Assembly: GCA_963930775.1 (NCBI GenBank)
Contig: OZ005691.1
Span: forward strand, 2,914,001 to 2,978,000
Direction of reading: 5' to 3'
Length of the DNA stretch: 64,000 nt
Source of the DNA: Cliona cf. orientalis
Lineage: Eukaryota; Porifera; Demospongiae; Clionaida; Clionaidae
Shown here: positions 22,884 to 32,658 of the stretch, in pieces
Layout: the number at the start of each line of letters is the position of its first letter
Position numbering within the stretch: the first letter of the stretch is position 1
Notes under the pieces: model-generated
Told to the model about the DNA's origin: nothing
Databases searched by the model: none
Seen by the model: the letters and a program-made list of their open reading frames with translations, nothing else
Program-made: the position numbers and the translations under genes

Positions 22884-23870
22884 CCAGGGTATGCCATATA
22901 AAAATATCAATTTTTAATATAAATAAATATGCTGGCAGTGAGCATGGATAATTTGTAGATGAGGGTACTTGCAGGTAATCTGAGACTGACATTAAGTTTG
23001 TAATCCCACTGGCCTAGCATTGTCCCCACGCCCTCCCCGATCTTTTTAACGCATGTGGCTAGAAACATTGGGGAGTCTGGTGTCCAACACCACCACCCCC
23101 GCTCCACATGGCTACAGATCAGTTATGACACGCTATGTATCTTTTTACACAGAATTCACAGCACATGAAAGCTTCCATTAGAAGCATAGATATTGATCAA
23201 GAAATGAGTACCAACACTTTGAACAAAGGAACAGAATGTTAGATAGATACGGTAGCAATAGTTATGTCATTTTTGACTTTTGCCCAGGGTATGCCATGTA
23301 AAAAATATCAATTTTTAATATAAACAAATACGCTGGGGTATGAGCAAGGATACTTTGTACTTGTAGATTATTAGGGTACTTGCAGACAATCTGAGACTGA
23401 CATTTTGTAATCCCACAGGCCTAGCACTGTCCCCAGGCCCTCCCCAATCTTTTCAATGCATAGGCGTAGGAACCATGGGGGCTCCAGGGGCTGGTGCCCC
23501 CTATATTTTCTGATAGTTACGTAGCTAGGCTCAATTTTATACACACTGATCATACTGCCCTTGCCTATAGATCTATAGAGCTCCCCTTTACCAAACCATC
23601 TTCCTACGCCCCTGCAATGCATAAATGCATGGCTAGAAACATTGGGGAGTCTGGTGTCTAACACCACCACCCCCGCTCCACATGCTACAGATCAGTTATG
23701 ACACGCTATGTATCTTTAATTCTTACACAGAATTTACAGCACATGAAGGCTTTCGTGAGAAGCATAAATATTGATCAAGAAATGAGTACCACCACTATGA
23801 AACACTTTGAACAAACGAACAGAATGTTAGATAGATACGGTAGCAATAGTTTTGTCATTTTTGACTTTTC
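22884..23870 (+). repeat. Tandem duplication at the 5' end of the RdRP gene
   Basis: Positions 22884-23286 and 23286-23870 are two copies of one segment: CAGGGTATGCCAT, then AAATATCAATTTTTAATATAAA, GGGAGTCTGGTGT, CTACAGATCAGTTATGACAC, ACAGAATT.ACAGCACATGAA and GATAGATACGGTAGCAATAG. The second copy runs straight into the RdRP frame. The first has small deletions that break that frame at TAG and is a dead exon copy. The second copy also carries a small hAT-like insertion absent from the first. Confidence 0.85.
23462..23614 (+). repeat. 153-bp hAT-like MITE
   Basis: Ends AGGCGTAGGAA and TTCCTACGCCCCTG are inverted, with an outer CAGGG form at the right. They are flanked by the 8-bp direct repeat CAATGCAT (23454-23461 and 23615-23622). 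An 8-bp duplication with CAGGG ends is typical of hAT elements. The duplicated segment at 22884-23286 lacks it. Confidence 0.75.
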
Positions 23871-26800
23871 AAGAAAGGTGGAAGCGGCTACAGTCCGTAA
23901 AGTACTTCGAGGAGGTGTCACTATTAACGGAGAGGAGTATCGATTCATTGGGTGTAGCTCTAGTGGACTTAAAGAACGCACTTGCTATATGTTCAAGGGC
24001 TCTTCTGCCAAAGTGGATCGAATACTGGAAGAGTGCGGTTCATTTTCGTCAATCAAGTCCCGATACAAACGGCTCAAGCGGATTGGTCTGCTCTTCTCCT
24101 CAGCCACACCCACTCAGATTGTAGTCCCTGACGACAGAGTTGTTGAAATACAAGATATCGAAACTTCTGGTGGTAACTTCACCGATGGCTGTGGGGCAGT
24201 TAACCTGGCCATTGCCGAGCAACTACGAAAGAGCTGCAGGTTCATTGACGATAAGTATTGTCCGTCAGTTTTTCAGATCCGTTATCAAGGTTGTAAGGGA
24301 GTGGTGATGATTGATCCAAAGCGGAAAGAGACTGAGCAGTTGGTGATCCGACTTTCCATGAAGAAGTTCGGACCAGGACGAAAGCCTTTTAGGGAGCTTT
24401 GGCTCTGTGATCACTCTCGTCCGTATACGTTTGGCCATCTCAATCGGCAGTTCGTCACCCTTTTATCAAGCCTTGGAGTTGAAGATGACGTGTTTCTACA
24501 TATCCAGACGGAGCACTTTGAAAGGTTGCAGAGTATTCATTTCAATCCAGAGGCTGCATTTGAAATGCTGCTGCTTGATAACCAGCCTGAATTAGCATCA
24601 CTTTGCACGAATCTTGAATCGTTGAAAAAGTATAGCTCTCAGCTCTCGAAAGTGAAGACAAAATTTGTCTCCAAATTGGATAAACTTCGGCTACCTGTAG
24701 CAAAATCACGCAATGTATTTGGAGTGTGTGATCCAACTGGTACACTGCAATACGGCCAGTGCTATTTCCGATACACTGAACATGGCAACTCCAAGACCCT
24801 GCAAGGAAAGGTGGTGGTTGCCAAAAACCCGTGCTACCTACTAGGGGACGTTCGAGTGCTAACTGCCGTCAATGTTGAAGAATTGAATTACCTCGTCGAC
24901 TGCATAGTGTTTCCTACTCAAGGCAAGCGACCTCACCCGTCGGAAATTGCTGGCTCAGATTTGGATGGGGATCAGTACTTTGTTTGCTGGGATGAAGGTC
25001 TCGTTATTCCTCGCGTTGCAGAGCCGTATAGTTACCCATCTGAAGATGTTCACGAAACTAGTGAAAACATCACCACAGAGATCTTGATTGATTATTTTGC
25101 CCGTCAGAGAAACAACATGGGCAAGATTGACGGTTACTACAAGTATTGGGCCAACAAGGAAGGAGCCAGCTCTCCAAAGTGTCAAATGCTGGGCCAGCTA
25201 TTTTCAAGAAGTGTAGATGCTACTAAAACTGGTGATGTGGTGCCTATTCCTCCACACCTGAAGCCTCCATCAGTAGAAGGCAGCATTACAGACTCGCCAA
25301 GCCAAGGAGATAGTTCTTCTGAGGTACAAATTATACATGTATGGGAAAAGATGGAAAAGCGAGCAAAGGAGATGAAGCAAGCCTTTAGTGAAGATATTGT
25401 ACAAAGAGAGAATGCAAGCACAATGAGTGAAGAATTCATATGGAGTTTACTAAAAAACAAAGTTCCAAATCTTTCCGAGTTTCAGTTGCTACAACTCATC
25501 CAAAATTGGTGCTCTCATCACTCCTCTTCAGACGACGAATATCGCGAGAAATTTCTCGAATTTTCAAGGCAAATCAACTTCGGAGAGTTCACCGTTGATC
25601 AACAAATCGTAGCAATTGATTATGGAATCCCTTTGAAGACAGTCACGAATGCACTGAACACTTCCAAACTCCTCCCAAAGACGATGCTTGAAAAGTTTTT
25701 GCTTGACGACCCCCACCGCACCTGGAGATTCTATTTTAACTCCACCTCTGTTGAATTCAACTGGAAGCATCTTCTTAGGGGACTTCAGAGTCACCCTGAG
25801 TCAATGGTTATCATCAAGCTCCATGATGAGGTCACATTTGTGCTTCACTTCCTATCACCACCCCAAATAGGAGAGACCGATCTAAGCAGTGGCTCTGTGG
25901 TTGCTTACTTCTCCTCTAACCACTTCAACCTGGACTTACAGTGTGTGATCGGATCAGATTTCAAGCTCATTCTCAACGAGGAGACCCTGCAACTCTTTCG
26001 TGGGAAGAAAACTGCCACCTTCATTTGGCTGAGCAGTGAGCAACCAGCAAGACAGCAAGGCCGGCAAAGAGTTGATAGTGATAGTATTCTCTTTGATCGA
26101 ATCAGTGTCGATTTGACAAGATTCAAACGTAATGTGCTTCAAACTAATCAACATCCAAGAGTCAACAAACAGAGCTTCTTAAGTATTGAGATGTTTGTGA
26201 AGAGTCACAACTTTCAACCAGCCTATATGGACATCACTGAAGCTGATCTCCAAGAGGACTACCCCATAGAAGAGGCAGGCATTGCTGGTGATATTGACGA
26301 TCTCCCTAGTGATTCAGAGGAAGAGTGCGAAAGTGACACACCTGCGGATGTACCAGATCCATTCTCCACTGATGCTGCTCTTGCTTTGCTAACACAGTCC
26401 GCTCAGAGGGGATGCTACCGCAGCTTCCAGAAGGTTCTGGAATCGCTGCTATCAAGAGGTGGTACAAATATTCCAAATTTACTACCTCCTCTCCACCAAC
26501 TACTAACAGCGATGGTCAACAAATACTGCCACAGAGTTCTCTCAGATGAAGCAGTGCAGTGTCTTCAAGTCATTGTCGCATCCCTCTATCCCTATATAAG
26601 AGCTCCTGTGGATCTTCTCGAGCTATTTAGTTGCATTGGTCAGTTGGGTCTCTCCTCCCTGATCGAACAGATTATTGACCACATCCTACCAAATGTTTGC
26701 GCAACACAATCGTCCGAGTACATTGACGTTGTTAGCAAATGGAAGCTGTGGTACTATTTACCTCGTGATGTGGCTGTCAGACTTTCACAGCACTTGTATG

Positions 26801-29352
26801 ATCTCTACTCATCACTGTGTTACGAAACTCCTTCAAATAGACCCCCGTCTGATCATGACGTCGTTGGCATTACCTCTTCACCAGAAAATGAACTTGTTCA
26901 CTTGGCTAGCAATGTGAATCATATTGGATCACTCAAACAGCATCAGATTGAGGGGTATGTAAACCACTTCTCCCATCTTGTCCTTAATCATCTTCTGTGC
27001 GAGATCTTTGCCTCACGAGATTCATGCAACCAAACTTGTGATACGACCACTAGTTTAGTCAGAATGTCCTGCTGTGAATACAAGCACCCCCATAGCCAGT
27101 CTCCTCCATTGAAAACAGATTCTAGTGATGGCACAAAAAGTGCTAATCCCTACACAATCACTTTTAATCGGCCAACCAAGGTTATTGCTTCAAAAAACTT
27201 CACTGTTGGAAGTTATGTAGCAATAAACCTAATGACAAAGCAAGGGACACCGCAGACGATCGTCTTTGTACCTGTAGCGATTGGACGTATTGTCGGTGTT
27301 TCGAGCCATCCTGCCAACATCGTGACGGAGATTGCCGAACCAGTCCCTCTCTGTTTAAAGAGGTCGGCACGCTGTGAGAGGGGTCATTGGCAGCTGGTCC
27401 TGGTGGGTAACGTCACATCATTCGACAGGTCACTGAAAGCCTTGAAGACCCTCAGGGAAGCTCCAGAGTGTACAACCTTACTCCCACTAATAGTTCATTC
27501 TTATTGTGCTGTGTCAGCTCCTGGCAAACAAAACAGAGTAGAAGGTGAACTCACCTCTCAAGCAACTGGATCTGTTTCGACGGTCGAACAGTGTATCATT
27601 CAGCCAAAATCGCAGTTGAATTCGAGTCAACAGAAAGCAGTGTGTGCATCCCTTGAGCAACGATTGACGTTGATCCACGGTCCTCCTGGCACTGGAAAAA
27701 CACATGTCGCCTGTGAAATAGTTCAGCAATTGTTACTCAGGAACAGGGAACACAATCCTGTTCTTGTTGTAGCGGAAACCAACCTAGCTGTGGACAACTT
27801 GTGTGAAAAGCTCATGAGCCTAGGAGTACGAGTGGTTCGAATAGGAAAGCTCGATCACATAGCATCTCCCATACGAAGCATTTCACTAGAAGGACAGATT
27901 GAAAAGAAGAGACTTGAAGAAGGGAGAGACAAACCCAAATCTCCATTTCCAAGCAAAAAGGCCATCAAGTCAATCCTCAATGCTGCTCAGGTTGTTGCAG
28001 CTACGTCTACAAGTGCCGGCGACTCCAACTTGAAGGGAACCAAATTTCCGTTTGTGATAATCGATGAAGCTACTCAGGTCACAGAGCCGACCTCACTCAT
28101 CCCATTGGTGTATGGATGCCAGCAACTGGTACTCATTGGAGATCCTGAGCAGCTAGCTCCTAATCTCCCAGCACCACAGAAATCTGAACTTCAGGTTGGT
28201 GAATTATCAGTGACTCTCTTTCATCGACTTCAAGAAGCTTTACCTTCTATATTTTTGAGTGAGCAGCATCGTATGCACCCAGAGCTGGCTAGATTTCCCT
28301 CCTGCAAATTCTACGGAGAAAGATTGTTGACTGCAACCAGCCGTTGTCAGCAGAAATCTGCTTTTCAAGAGGAAATTCCGATCCTCGACTGTAACAATCC
28401 TGCTGTGTTTGTACGAGTTAGTGAGCTAGAGAATCGTATTGGTACTTCATTTTGTAATCCCGGAGAAGCAAAGGCTGTTACCAGAATCATCAACTATCTT
28501 ATTGAACATAAAGTGAGTATGCAACAAATGGCCGTCCTTACTCCTTATTCCGGACAGGTGAAGTGTATCCAGGAAGAATGCCAGAAGGAAAAGATTTTTC
28601 ACACTCGAGTGCACACCATTGATTCATTCCAAGGCAGGGAAGCAGACGTAATCATTTTCAGTACAGTTCGTTGCAACTCGCAAGGAGACTTGGGCTTTAC
28701 GAGTGACCGATATCGAATGAATGTTCTCCTGACTCGAGCAAAACATGGCCTGATTGGGATAGGTTGTGAGAATACCCTATCAAAAGGTTCCTCACTGTGG
28801 AAGGAGTGGCTGGAGAGTGTTAAGGTGATTGGTAGTGTTCACGAAATCCCTGAATCTCATGATAGAGGAGGAGGTGGGTCAAATTTTCGAGGTAATCGGC
28901 CAGTACATGTAGGTGGAGCCCAAGGTGAACGTGGCCGCTGGAATAGTACTCGGGCACAAGGCAGAAGGTTCGATGGTGGTGAACGGTATCATTCTAGTAC
29001 TAGTGGCGCAGCTGGAGATGGCCCAACATCTACTGAGAGAACTCGAACCCAAGAAAGAACTGGAAACAATCAGGAGTATGATAGTCAACGGCGAAGAGGT
29101 GGCTATAATTATGGAAGGAGAGGGCAGAGGAGAGGTGGAAGGGGGAGAGCTAGCTCAAACTATCATCATCATGGAGGGGGAGAAGGTGGCACAGATGTAG
29201 CCGCACAGCACTGGAGTACGAGCGGCAGTGAAGCTAGTTCAAGGGGAAGACAAGGGAACCGAGGAGGGTGGAGAGGGAGAGGGGGTGGACCCTCTAATTA
29301 TAGATCAAGAGGTCGTGGATATTATCAAAGGTCCACTGGAGGTACTACATAG
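23698..29352 (+). CDS. RNA-dependent RNA polymerase fused to SF1 helicase and RGG tail
   Basis: One uninterrupted frame of 1884 codons. Residues about 35-520 match the eukaryotic cellular RdRP family (RDR/QDE-1/EGO-1): TNRMLDRYG, FIGCSSSGLKERTCYMF, GKVVVAKNPC, DVRVLTAV, GKRPHPSE, the catalytic DLDGD at 421-425, and SRSVDATKTG. Residues about 530-1290 hold an acidic stretch (DDLPSDSEEECE near 878) and a probable beta-barrel. Residues 1300-1710 are a UPF1/ZNFX1/Hrr1-like SF1 helicase: Walker A GPPGTGKT at 1328-1335, DEAT at 1456, GDPEQLAP, SEQHRMHPEL, DSFQGREADV, RMNVLLTRAK. From about 1720 the tail is Gly/Arg-rich with about five RGG units. Expected action is second-strand RNA synthesis on unwound templates in small-RNA silencing. 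The start may be the ATG at 23698 or 23743, or upstream by splicing (acceptors near 23693 or 23730). The usual N-terminal helical region of RDR proteins is missing here. Confidence 0.93.
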   Translation: MTRYVSLILTQNLQHMKAFVRSINIDQEMSTTTMKHFEQTNRMLDRYGSNSFVIFDFSRKVEAATVRKVLRGGVTINGEEYRFIGCSSSGLKERTCYMFKGSSAKVDRILEECGSFSSIKSRYKRLKRIGLLFSSATPTQIVVPDDRVVEIQDIETSGGNFTDGCGAVNLAIAEQLRKSCRFIDDKYCPSVFQIRYQGCKGVVMIDPKRKETEQLVIRLSMKKFGPGRKPFRELWLCDHSRPYTFGHLNRQFVTLLSSLGVEDDVFLHIQTEHFERLQSIHFNPEAAFEMLLLDNQPELASLCTNLESLKKYSSQLSKVKTKFVSKLDKLRLPVAKSRNVFGVCDPTGTLQYGQCYFRYTEHGNSKTLQGKVVVAKNPCYLLGDVRVLTAVNVEELNYLVDCIVFPTQGKRPHPSEIAGSDLDGDQYFVCWDEGLVIPRVAEPYSYPSEDVHETSENITTEILIDYFARQRNNMGKIDGYYKYWANKEGASSPKCQMLGQLFSRSVDATKTGDVVPIPPHLKPPSVEGSITDSPSQGDSSSEVQIIHVWEKMEKRAKEMKQAFSEDIVQRENASTMSEEFIWSLLKNKVPNLSEFQLLQLIQNWCSHHSSSDDEYREKFLEFSRQINFGEFTVDQQIVAIDYGIPLKTVTNALNTSKLLPKTMLEKFLLDDPHRTWRFYFNSTSVEFNWKHLLRGLQSHPESMVIIKLHDEVTFVLHFLSPPQIGETDLSSGSVVAYFSSNHFNLDLQCVIGSDFKLILNEETLQLFRGKKTATFIWLSSEQPARQQGRQRVDSDSILFDRISVDLTRFKRNVLQTNQHPRVNKQSFLSIEMFVKSHNFQPAYMDITEADLQEDYPIEEAGIAGDIDDLPSDSEEECESDTPADVPDPFSTDAALALLTQSAQRGCYRSFQKVLESLLSRGGTNIPNLLPPLHQLLTAMVNKYCHRVLSDEAVQCLQVIVASLYPYIRAPVDLLELFSCIGQLGLSSLIEQIIDHILPNVCATQSSEYIDVVSKWKLWYYLPRDVAVRLSQHLYDLYSSLCYETPSNRPPSDHDVVGITSSPENELVHLASNVNHIGSLKQHQIEGYVNHFSHLVLNHLLCEIFASRDSCNQTCDTTTSLVRMSCCEYKHPHSQSPPLKTDSSDGTKSANPYTITFNRPTKVIASKNFTVGSYVAINLMTKQGTPQTIVFVPVAIGRIVGVSSHPANIVTEIAEPVPLCLKRSARCERGHWQLVLVGNVTSFDRSLKALKTLREAPECTTLLPLIVHSYCAVSAPGKQNRVEGELTSQATGSVSTVEQCIIQPKSQLNSSQQKAVCASLEQRLTLIHGPPGTGKTHVACEIVQQLLLRNREHNPVLVVAETNLAVDNLCEKLMSLGVRVVRIGKLDHIASPIRSISLEGQIEKKRLEEGRDKPKSPFPSKKAIKSILNAAQVVAATSTSAGDSNLKGTKFPFVIIDEATQVTEPTSLIPLVYGCQQLVLIGDPEQLAPNLPAPQKSELQVGELSVTLFHRLQEALPSIFLSEQHRMHPELARFPSCKFYGERLLTATSRCQQKSAFQEEIPILDCNNPAVFVRVSELENRIGTSFCNPGEAKAVTRIINYLIEHKVSMQQMAVLTPYSGQVKCIQEECQKEKIFHTRVHTIDSFQGREADVIIFSTVRCNSQGDLGFTSDRYRMNVLLTRAKHGLIGIGCENTLSKGSSLWKEWLESVKVIGSVHEIPESHDRGGGGSNFRGNRPVHVGGAQGERGRWNSTRAQGRRFDGGERYHSSTSGAAGDGPTSTERTRTQERTGNNQEYDSQRRRGGYNYGRRGQRRGGRGRASSNYHHHGGGEGGTDVAAQHWSTSGSEASSRGRQGNRGGWRGRGGGPSNYRSRGRGYYQRSTGGTT

Positions 29353-29819
29353 CAGCCGTTACACAATAATAATTGTAGTCAACACTTTCATGCCCATCAT
29401 AATAATAATATAATTGTACAATGTCATAGCTACACATAATATTATTAATATTAATATATTATTATTATTATAATATATGTCATGTAATTTCGTTTCCCGT
29501 TTTTGATATCCATTTTCCCCCATTGTTTTTGTACTACAATGTTGACGCAAGTCAGATCATGCCAATAATATTATTAAATTTTATAATAACATTATTATTA
29601 TTATAGCTATAGATGTAGCTAACCAGTATAATTATGACAAAATTTAAAATGACGTAGCTATTGCATGCATGACGTACAACTATAATGTTTCGATCATGAC
29701 AACGTATGGCTTTGTTTACATGTATCATTGAAAGTGAATGAGAAACTGCATGCACCAAAACAAATTCTATTGACCACAAAAAAAAGAACATGAAATATGA
29801 CGTTGTCAAAAAATTTTGG
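29353..29819. other. Spacer between convergent genes
   Basis: About 470 bp of AT-rich sequence with TAATAATATTATT runs between the stop codons of the RdRP gene and SYS1. No gene and no standard AATAAA just after the RdRP stop were seen. Confidence 0.5.
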
Positions 29820-30526
29820 TCAGCCTTTATTTGAAGCGGAGCCGACAGGAATGGCTGCTAGTTCAGTTCTCATGCAAATATACTCGCTGAGGAGAGCGGT
29901 GATGATCATGGCGACCATGTTGGTAATCCACCACGCCCACGAGTGAGGGATACCAGCGTAGCAGACACAGAGGACAAGATGTACAAGGTAGAGGGTCACA
30001 GTGAAATCCAAACACTAGGGTGTGTGTGGGAGGTAGGGAGAGAGAGGGAAGAGGGAGGGAGAGGGAGAGAGAGAAAAAGTTTCCATAATGTACAATCATA
30101 ATTATTGTGTAAAATAGCAGCACACGTAGTTAAAGTCTTACCAATTTAGCTCGTTTTACGATCCATAATAAAGCCAGCGAACTGCAATGGAAATTAGAGA
30201 CTCAACTCAAGTTTTGTGCATGGGGGTCCATATTTTTCTGAAATATAAGGGCTTGGGGTCAAACTACATGTATATGGACCAGGGGAACCAAAAAAAAAGG
30301 GTGGGGGTCCAAATTTGTTGTGATAGTCCCTAGGCTCACAATTATTATGGACCAAGGAACAGTGCTACATAATCACAAAAATTTGTGGATTCATTGTAAA
30401 CTAACCTCGTAACTGAGTTCAGTATAACAGCTCCCATCACCAACCAGCCATCATAGGGACCTTCAAACTCCTGAAGCACAACACAAAATTAATCACTCTT
30501 GAAGGATGTGTTTATAGATCTACTCT

Positions 30527-30559
<33 letters not shown>

Positions 30560-30878
30560 GACTTCCCCCTCCCTCTCCCCTTCTCTCTCTGTCTTGTCCT
30601 ATCATGAGGTACACTGCCACTTTGTGTACATTAGCTGGGATTGGCTACAGCTTAGCTAACCCTCGGATTCATACAGTAAATAGGACAGTAGACTAGGCAC
30701 ACTGATGTACACTCACTCGATAGTCGAGTACTTGCTCCACAGAAGGCTGAATTCCGCCGATTACGTCAGCCAGTAGTATCCAGAGACCCATGAAGGCATA
30801 GAAGGAACACTGCATGGCTACAATCTGAGCCACTATCAAGAGGGGGTCGAAGATGTTGGCTCGAAATCCACCAGCCAT
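29820..30878 (-). CDS. SYS1: SYS1 Golgi membrane protein
   Basis: Four exons on the minus strand (30878-30717, 30470-30406, 30181-30142, 30014-29820) splice in frame to 153 residues, against 156 for the human protein. The start MAGGFRANIFDPLLIVAQIV and the segment CLDFTVTLYLVHLVLC are close to vertebrate SYS1, as is the end EYICMRTELAAIPVGSA. Four transmembrane helices are evident (residues about 14-40, 62-80, 90-110, 115-135). SYS1 sits in the Golgi membrane and recruits ARFRP1 (yeast Arl3), which promotes ARL1 and golgin attachment. It is tail to tail with the RdRP gene, with 468 bp between stops. This is an ordinary conserved host gene and a reliable eukaryotic anchor. Confidence 0.95.
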
Positions 30879-31019
30879 ACTGTACTGCCCAATACTTTTT
30901 TTGCCGAATCAGCAAATTTCTTCGGTGGTGACGTAATGATGAATCTGGTATTGGTCGTCATCCATGAATGCGCCCAGTACTGCTTACGACCATTACCTAA
31001 CATGCATACGTATAAGTAC

Positions 31020-31145
31020 TACCGTCGTTATTATATTAGGCGCATTTCGCTTATAAGCGCATATTCGTTATTAAGCGCATGCTATTTTGTTGGCCTAAGC
31101 ACTCGTTATTAGGCGCATTTCGCATATAAGCGCATACTGATATTA
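31020..31145. repeat. TTAAGCGCAT-type repeat cluster
   Basis: Four or more spaced copies of ATTAGGCGCATTTCGC / TATAAGCGCATA in about 125 bp. Related words recur at 33380-33455 and within the MITE at 44518-44962, so this looks like a fragment of that family. Confidence 0.5.
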
Positions 31146-31181
31146 TGTGACCATTGACCTCGATATCTGCACGCTTGCTAG

Positions 31182-31691
31182 CTTGCCCAGGGCTCCAACC
31201 TTTTCAAGTTAGTCGAAATTGACTCCACAGACCCAAGCATGATCAAACAGCTCTACTTATCCATGGTTCGACCCCATCTGGAATATGCGTGCCAGGTGTG
31301 GGATCCACATTTGATAAGAGACAAGCACAAGCTTGAAAGTGTTCAGAAGTTTGGTCTCAAGTTTGCAGCACGTCGGTGGGATGCTGGGTATAATGAACTA
31401 CTGGACTTGTTCAACCTACCAACACTAGAGGAGCGTAGAATTCACCTAAAACTTGGTCTATTGTTTAAAATCATACACAATCTGTGTTATTTCCCACACT
31501 TGCCGCCACTCCGTGAGAATGTTAGAGATCTCCGAGCACCCCATGATCAGCAACTTGCTGTACCGCTTGCCCGAACCAATTCGTATCACTACTCCTTCTT
31601 CCCACACACTTTACGAACTTGGAACACTTTGGACAACTCGTGTGTTGAAACCAACAATTATTTGTCATTCATGAAGCACCTGAAACTGTAA
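31182..31691 (+). mobile_element. 5'-truncated LINE, end of reverse transcriptase ORF
   Basis: The frame is open from about 31185 to the stop at 31691. It encodes the region after the polymerase palm of Jockey/CR1-type retrotransposons: LYLSMVRPHLEYACQVWDPH, KLESVQKFGLKFAARRW, LPTLEERRIHLKLGLLFKIIH. The catalytic YxDD part and everything upstream are missing, as in dead-on-arrival insertions. It is not a functional gene. Confidence 0.85.
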
Positions 31692-31822
31692 GGCAGTCAT
31701 TTTTGTGTTAATCCATCTTTTTAATTATTAGGGTATGCATTTATTATTAGTACTCTGTACTATTGTATATCCCATGCAATACGCATAAAGTTTTATAGGG
31801 AAATTAAACACTAAGTAGAAAA
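31692..31822. other. Spacer after LINE fragment
   Basis: This is probably the 3' untranslated part of the LINE copy; no clear tail boundary is seen. Confidence 0.3.
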
Positions 31823-32658
31823 AAAAAGCATATTTAAATAATTAAATAATTAAATAATCTAATTCATGGGGGGATTGGGAGCACTTGGGGGGATAATTTT
31901 TACATGAGCACGCAGAATGGGTCAAAACTAGAGATTTGACCGGACAGATTTTTGATTCACACCTTACAATTAAAGTTATGGCCCTTTGAAGTTTTCCCAT
32001 ATGTTTGTATAGGAAGCCATGCGTTTGCAATGTTTTCCGCCCACGCGCTACGTGAGGGGCGGGGCCACGCGCGCACATTAACGTGACGACCATTACCCAC
32101 TTTGATCAAAATTGATGTATAGGCTGCCTGCTTGCATTGTATGGCTCTACTATGCATCCAGCTCAACTGTGTGGCCGTTTTTGGACAATTTTTTTTTCTG
32201 CTTAGTGTTCAGGTCGCCTTGAAAAAAAGAAAAGATTTAAATAATTTAAATAATTAAATAATTAAATAATCTAATTCATGGGGGGTTTGGGAGTACTTGG
32301 GGAGATAATTTTTACATGGGCACGCAGAATGGGTCGAAACTAGAGATTTGACCGGACAGATTTTTGATTCACACCTTACAATTAAAGTTACGGCCCTTTG
32401 AAGTTTCCCCATATGTTTGTACAGGGAAGCCATGCGTTTGCAATGTTTCTGCCCACGCGCTACGTGAGGGGCGGGGCCACGCGCGCACATAAACGTGACG
32501 ACCATTACCAATTTTTTGACAAAATTGAAATTTAGGCTGCCTGCTTGCATTGTATGGTTCCACTATGCACCCAGCTCGATTATATGGTGGTTTTTGGACA
32601 ATTTTTTTCTGCTTAGTGTTCAGGTCGCCTTGAAAAAAAAAAAAAAAAAAAAAAAAAT
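31823..32658 (+). repeat. Two tandem copies of a 410-bp A-tailed unit
   Basis: Copies at about 31823-32231 and 32240-32658 run in parallel: TTAAATAATTAAATAATCTAATTCATGGGG, AGATTTGACCGGACAGATTTTTGATTC, GGGGCGGGGCCACGCGCGCACAT, TAGGCTGCCTGCTTGCATTGTATGG and TTCAGGTCGCCTTGAAAAAA. The second ends in about 25 A. The first ends in an AAAAAAAGAAAAG tract. The A tails suggest a SINE-like retroposed unit, but I see no tRNA-like A and B boxes, so the class is open. Confidence 0.6.

Larger units (their letters stand above)
19343..22917 (+). pseudogene. AAA_28-type NTPase (TTD14-like), split by a transposon
   Basis: The first part, 19343-19627, encodes a P-loop start (RIVLCGASSVGKTT, Walker A GASSVGKT) and the conserved FISDRGPDPLAY segment. 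The frame then runs into the transposon and stops at 19645. The rest resumes at 22611 (CHKKSAEAADELAK, RYQKSLVLVLCP, IPYIYVDETD) and stays open to 22917. Removing the insertion with one TA copy rejoins TTA|CGTC as an unbroken frame of about 197 residues, the usual size of a stand-alone AAA_28 domain. In family members such as animal TTD14 this domain binds and hydrolyses nucleotides; the substrate here is unknown. AATAAA lies just after the stop at 22917. A donor at 22889 offers another 3' end leading into the RdRP gene. The sequenced allele is presumably null. Confidence 0.75.

Noticed and set aside
23698..29352. Viral origin of the RdRP
   Set aside because: The DLDGD two-barrel type and the flanking conserved blocks are those of cellular RDR enzymes, not of RNA-virus polymerases with GDD.
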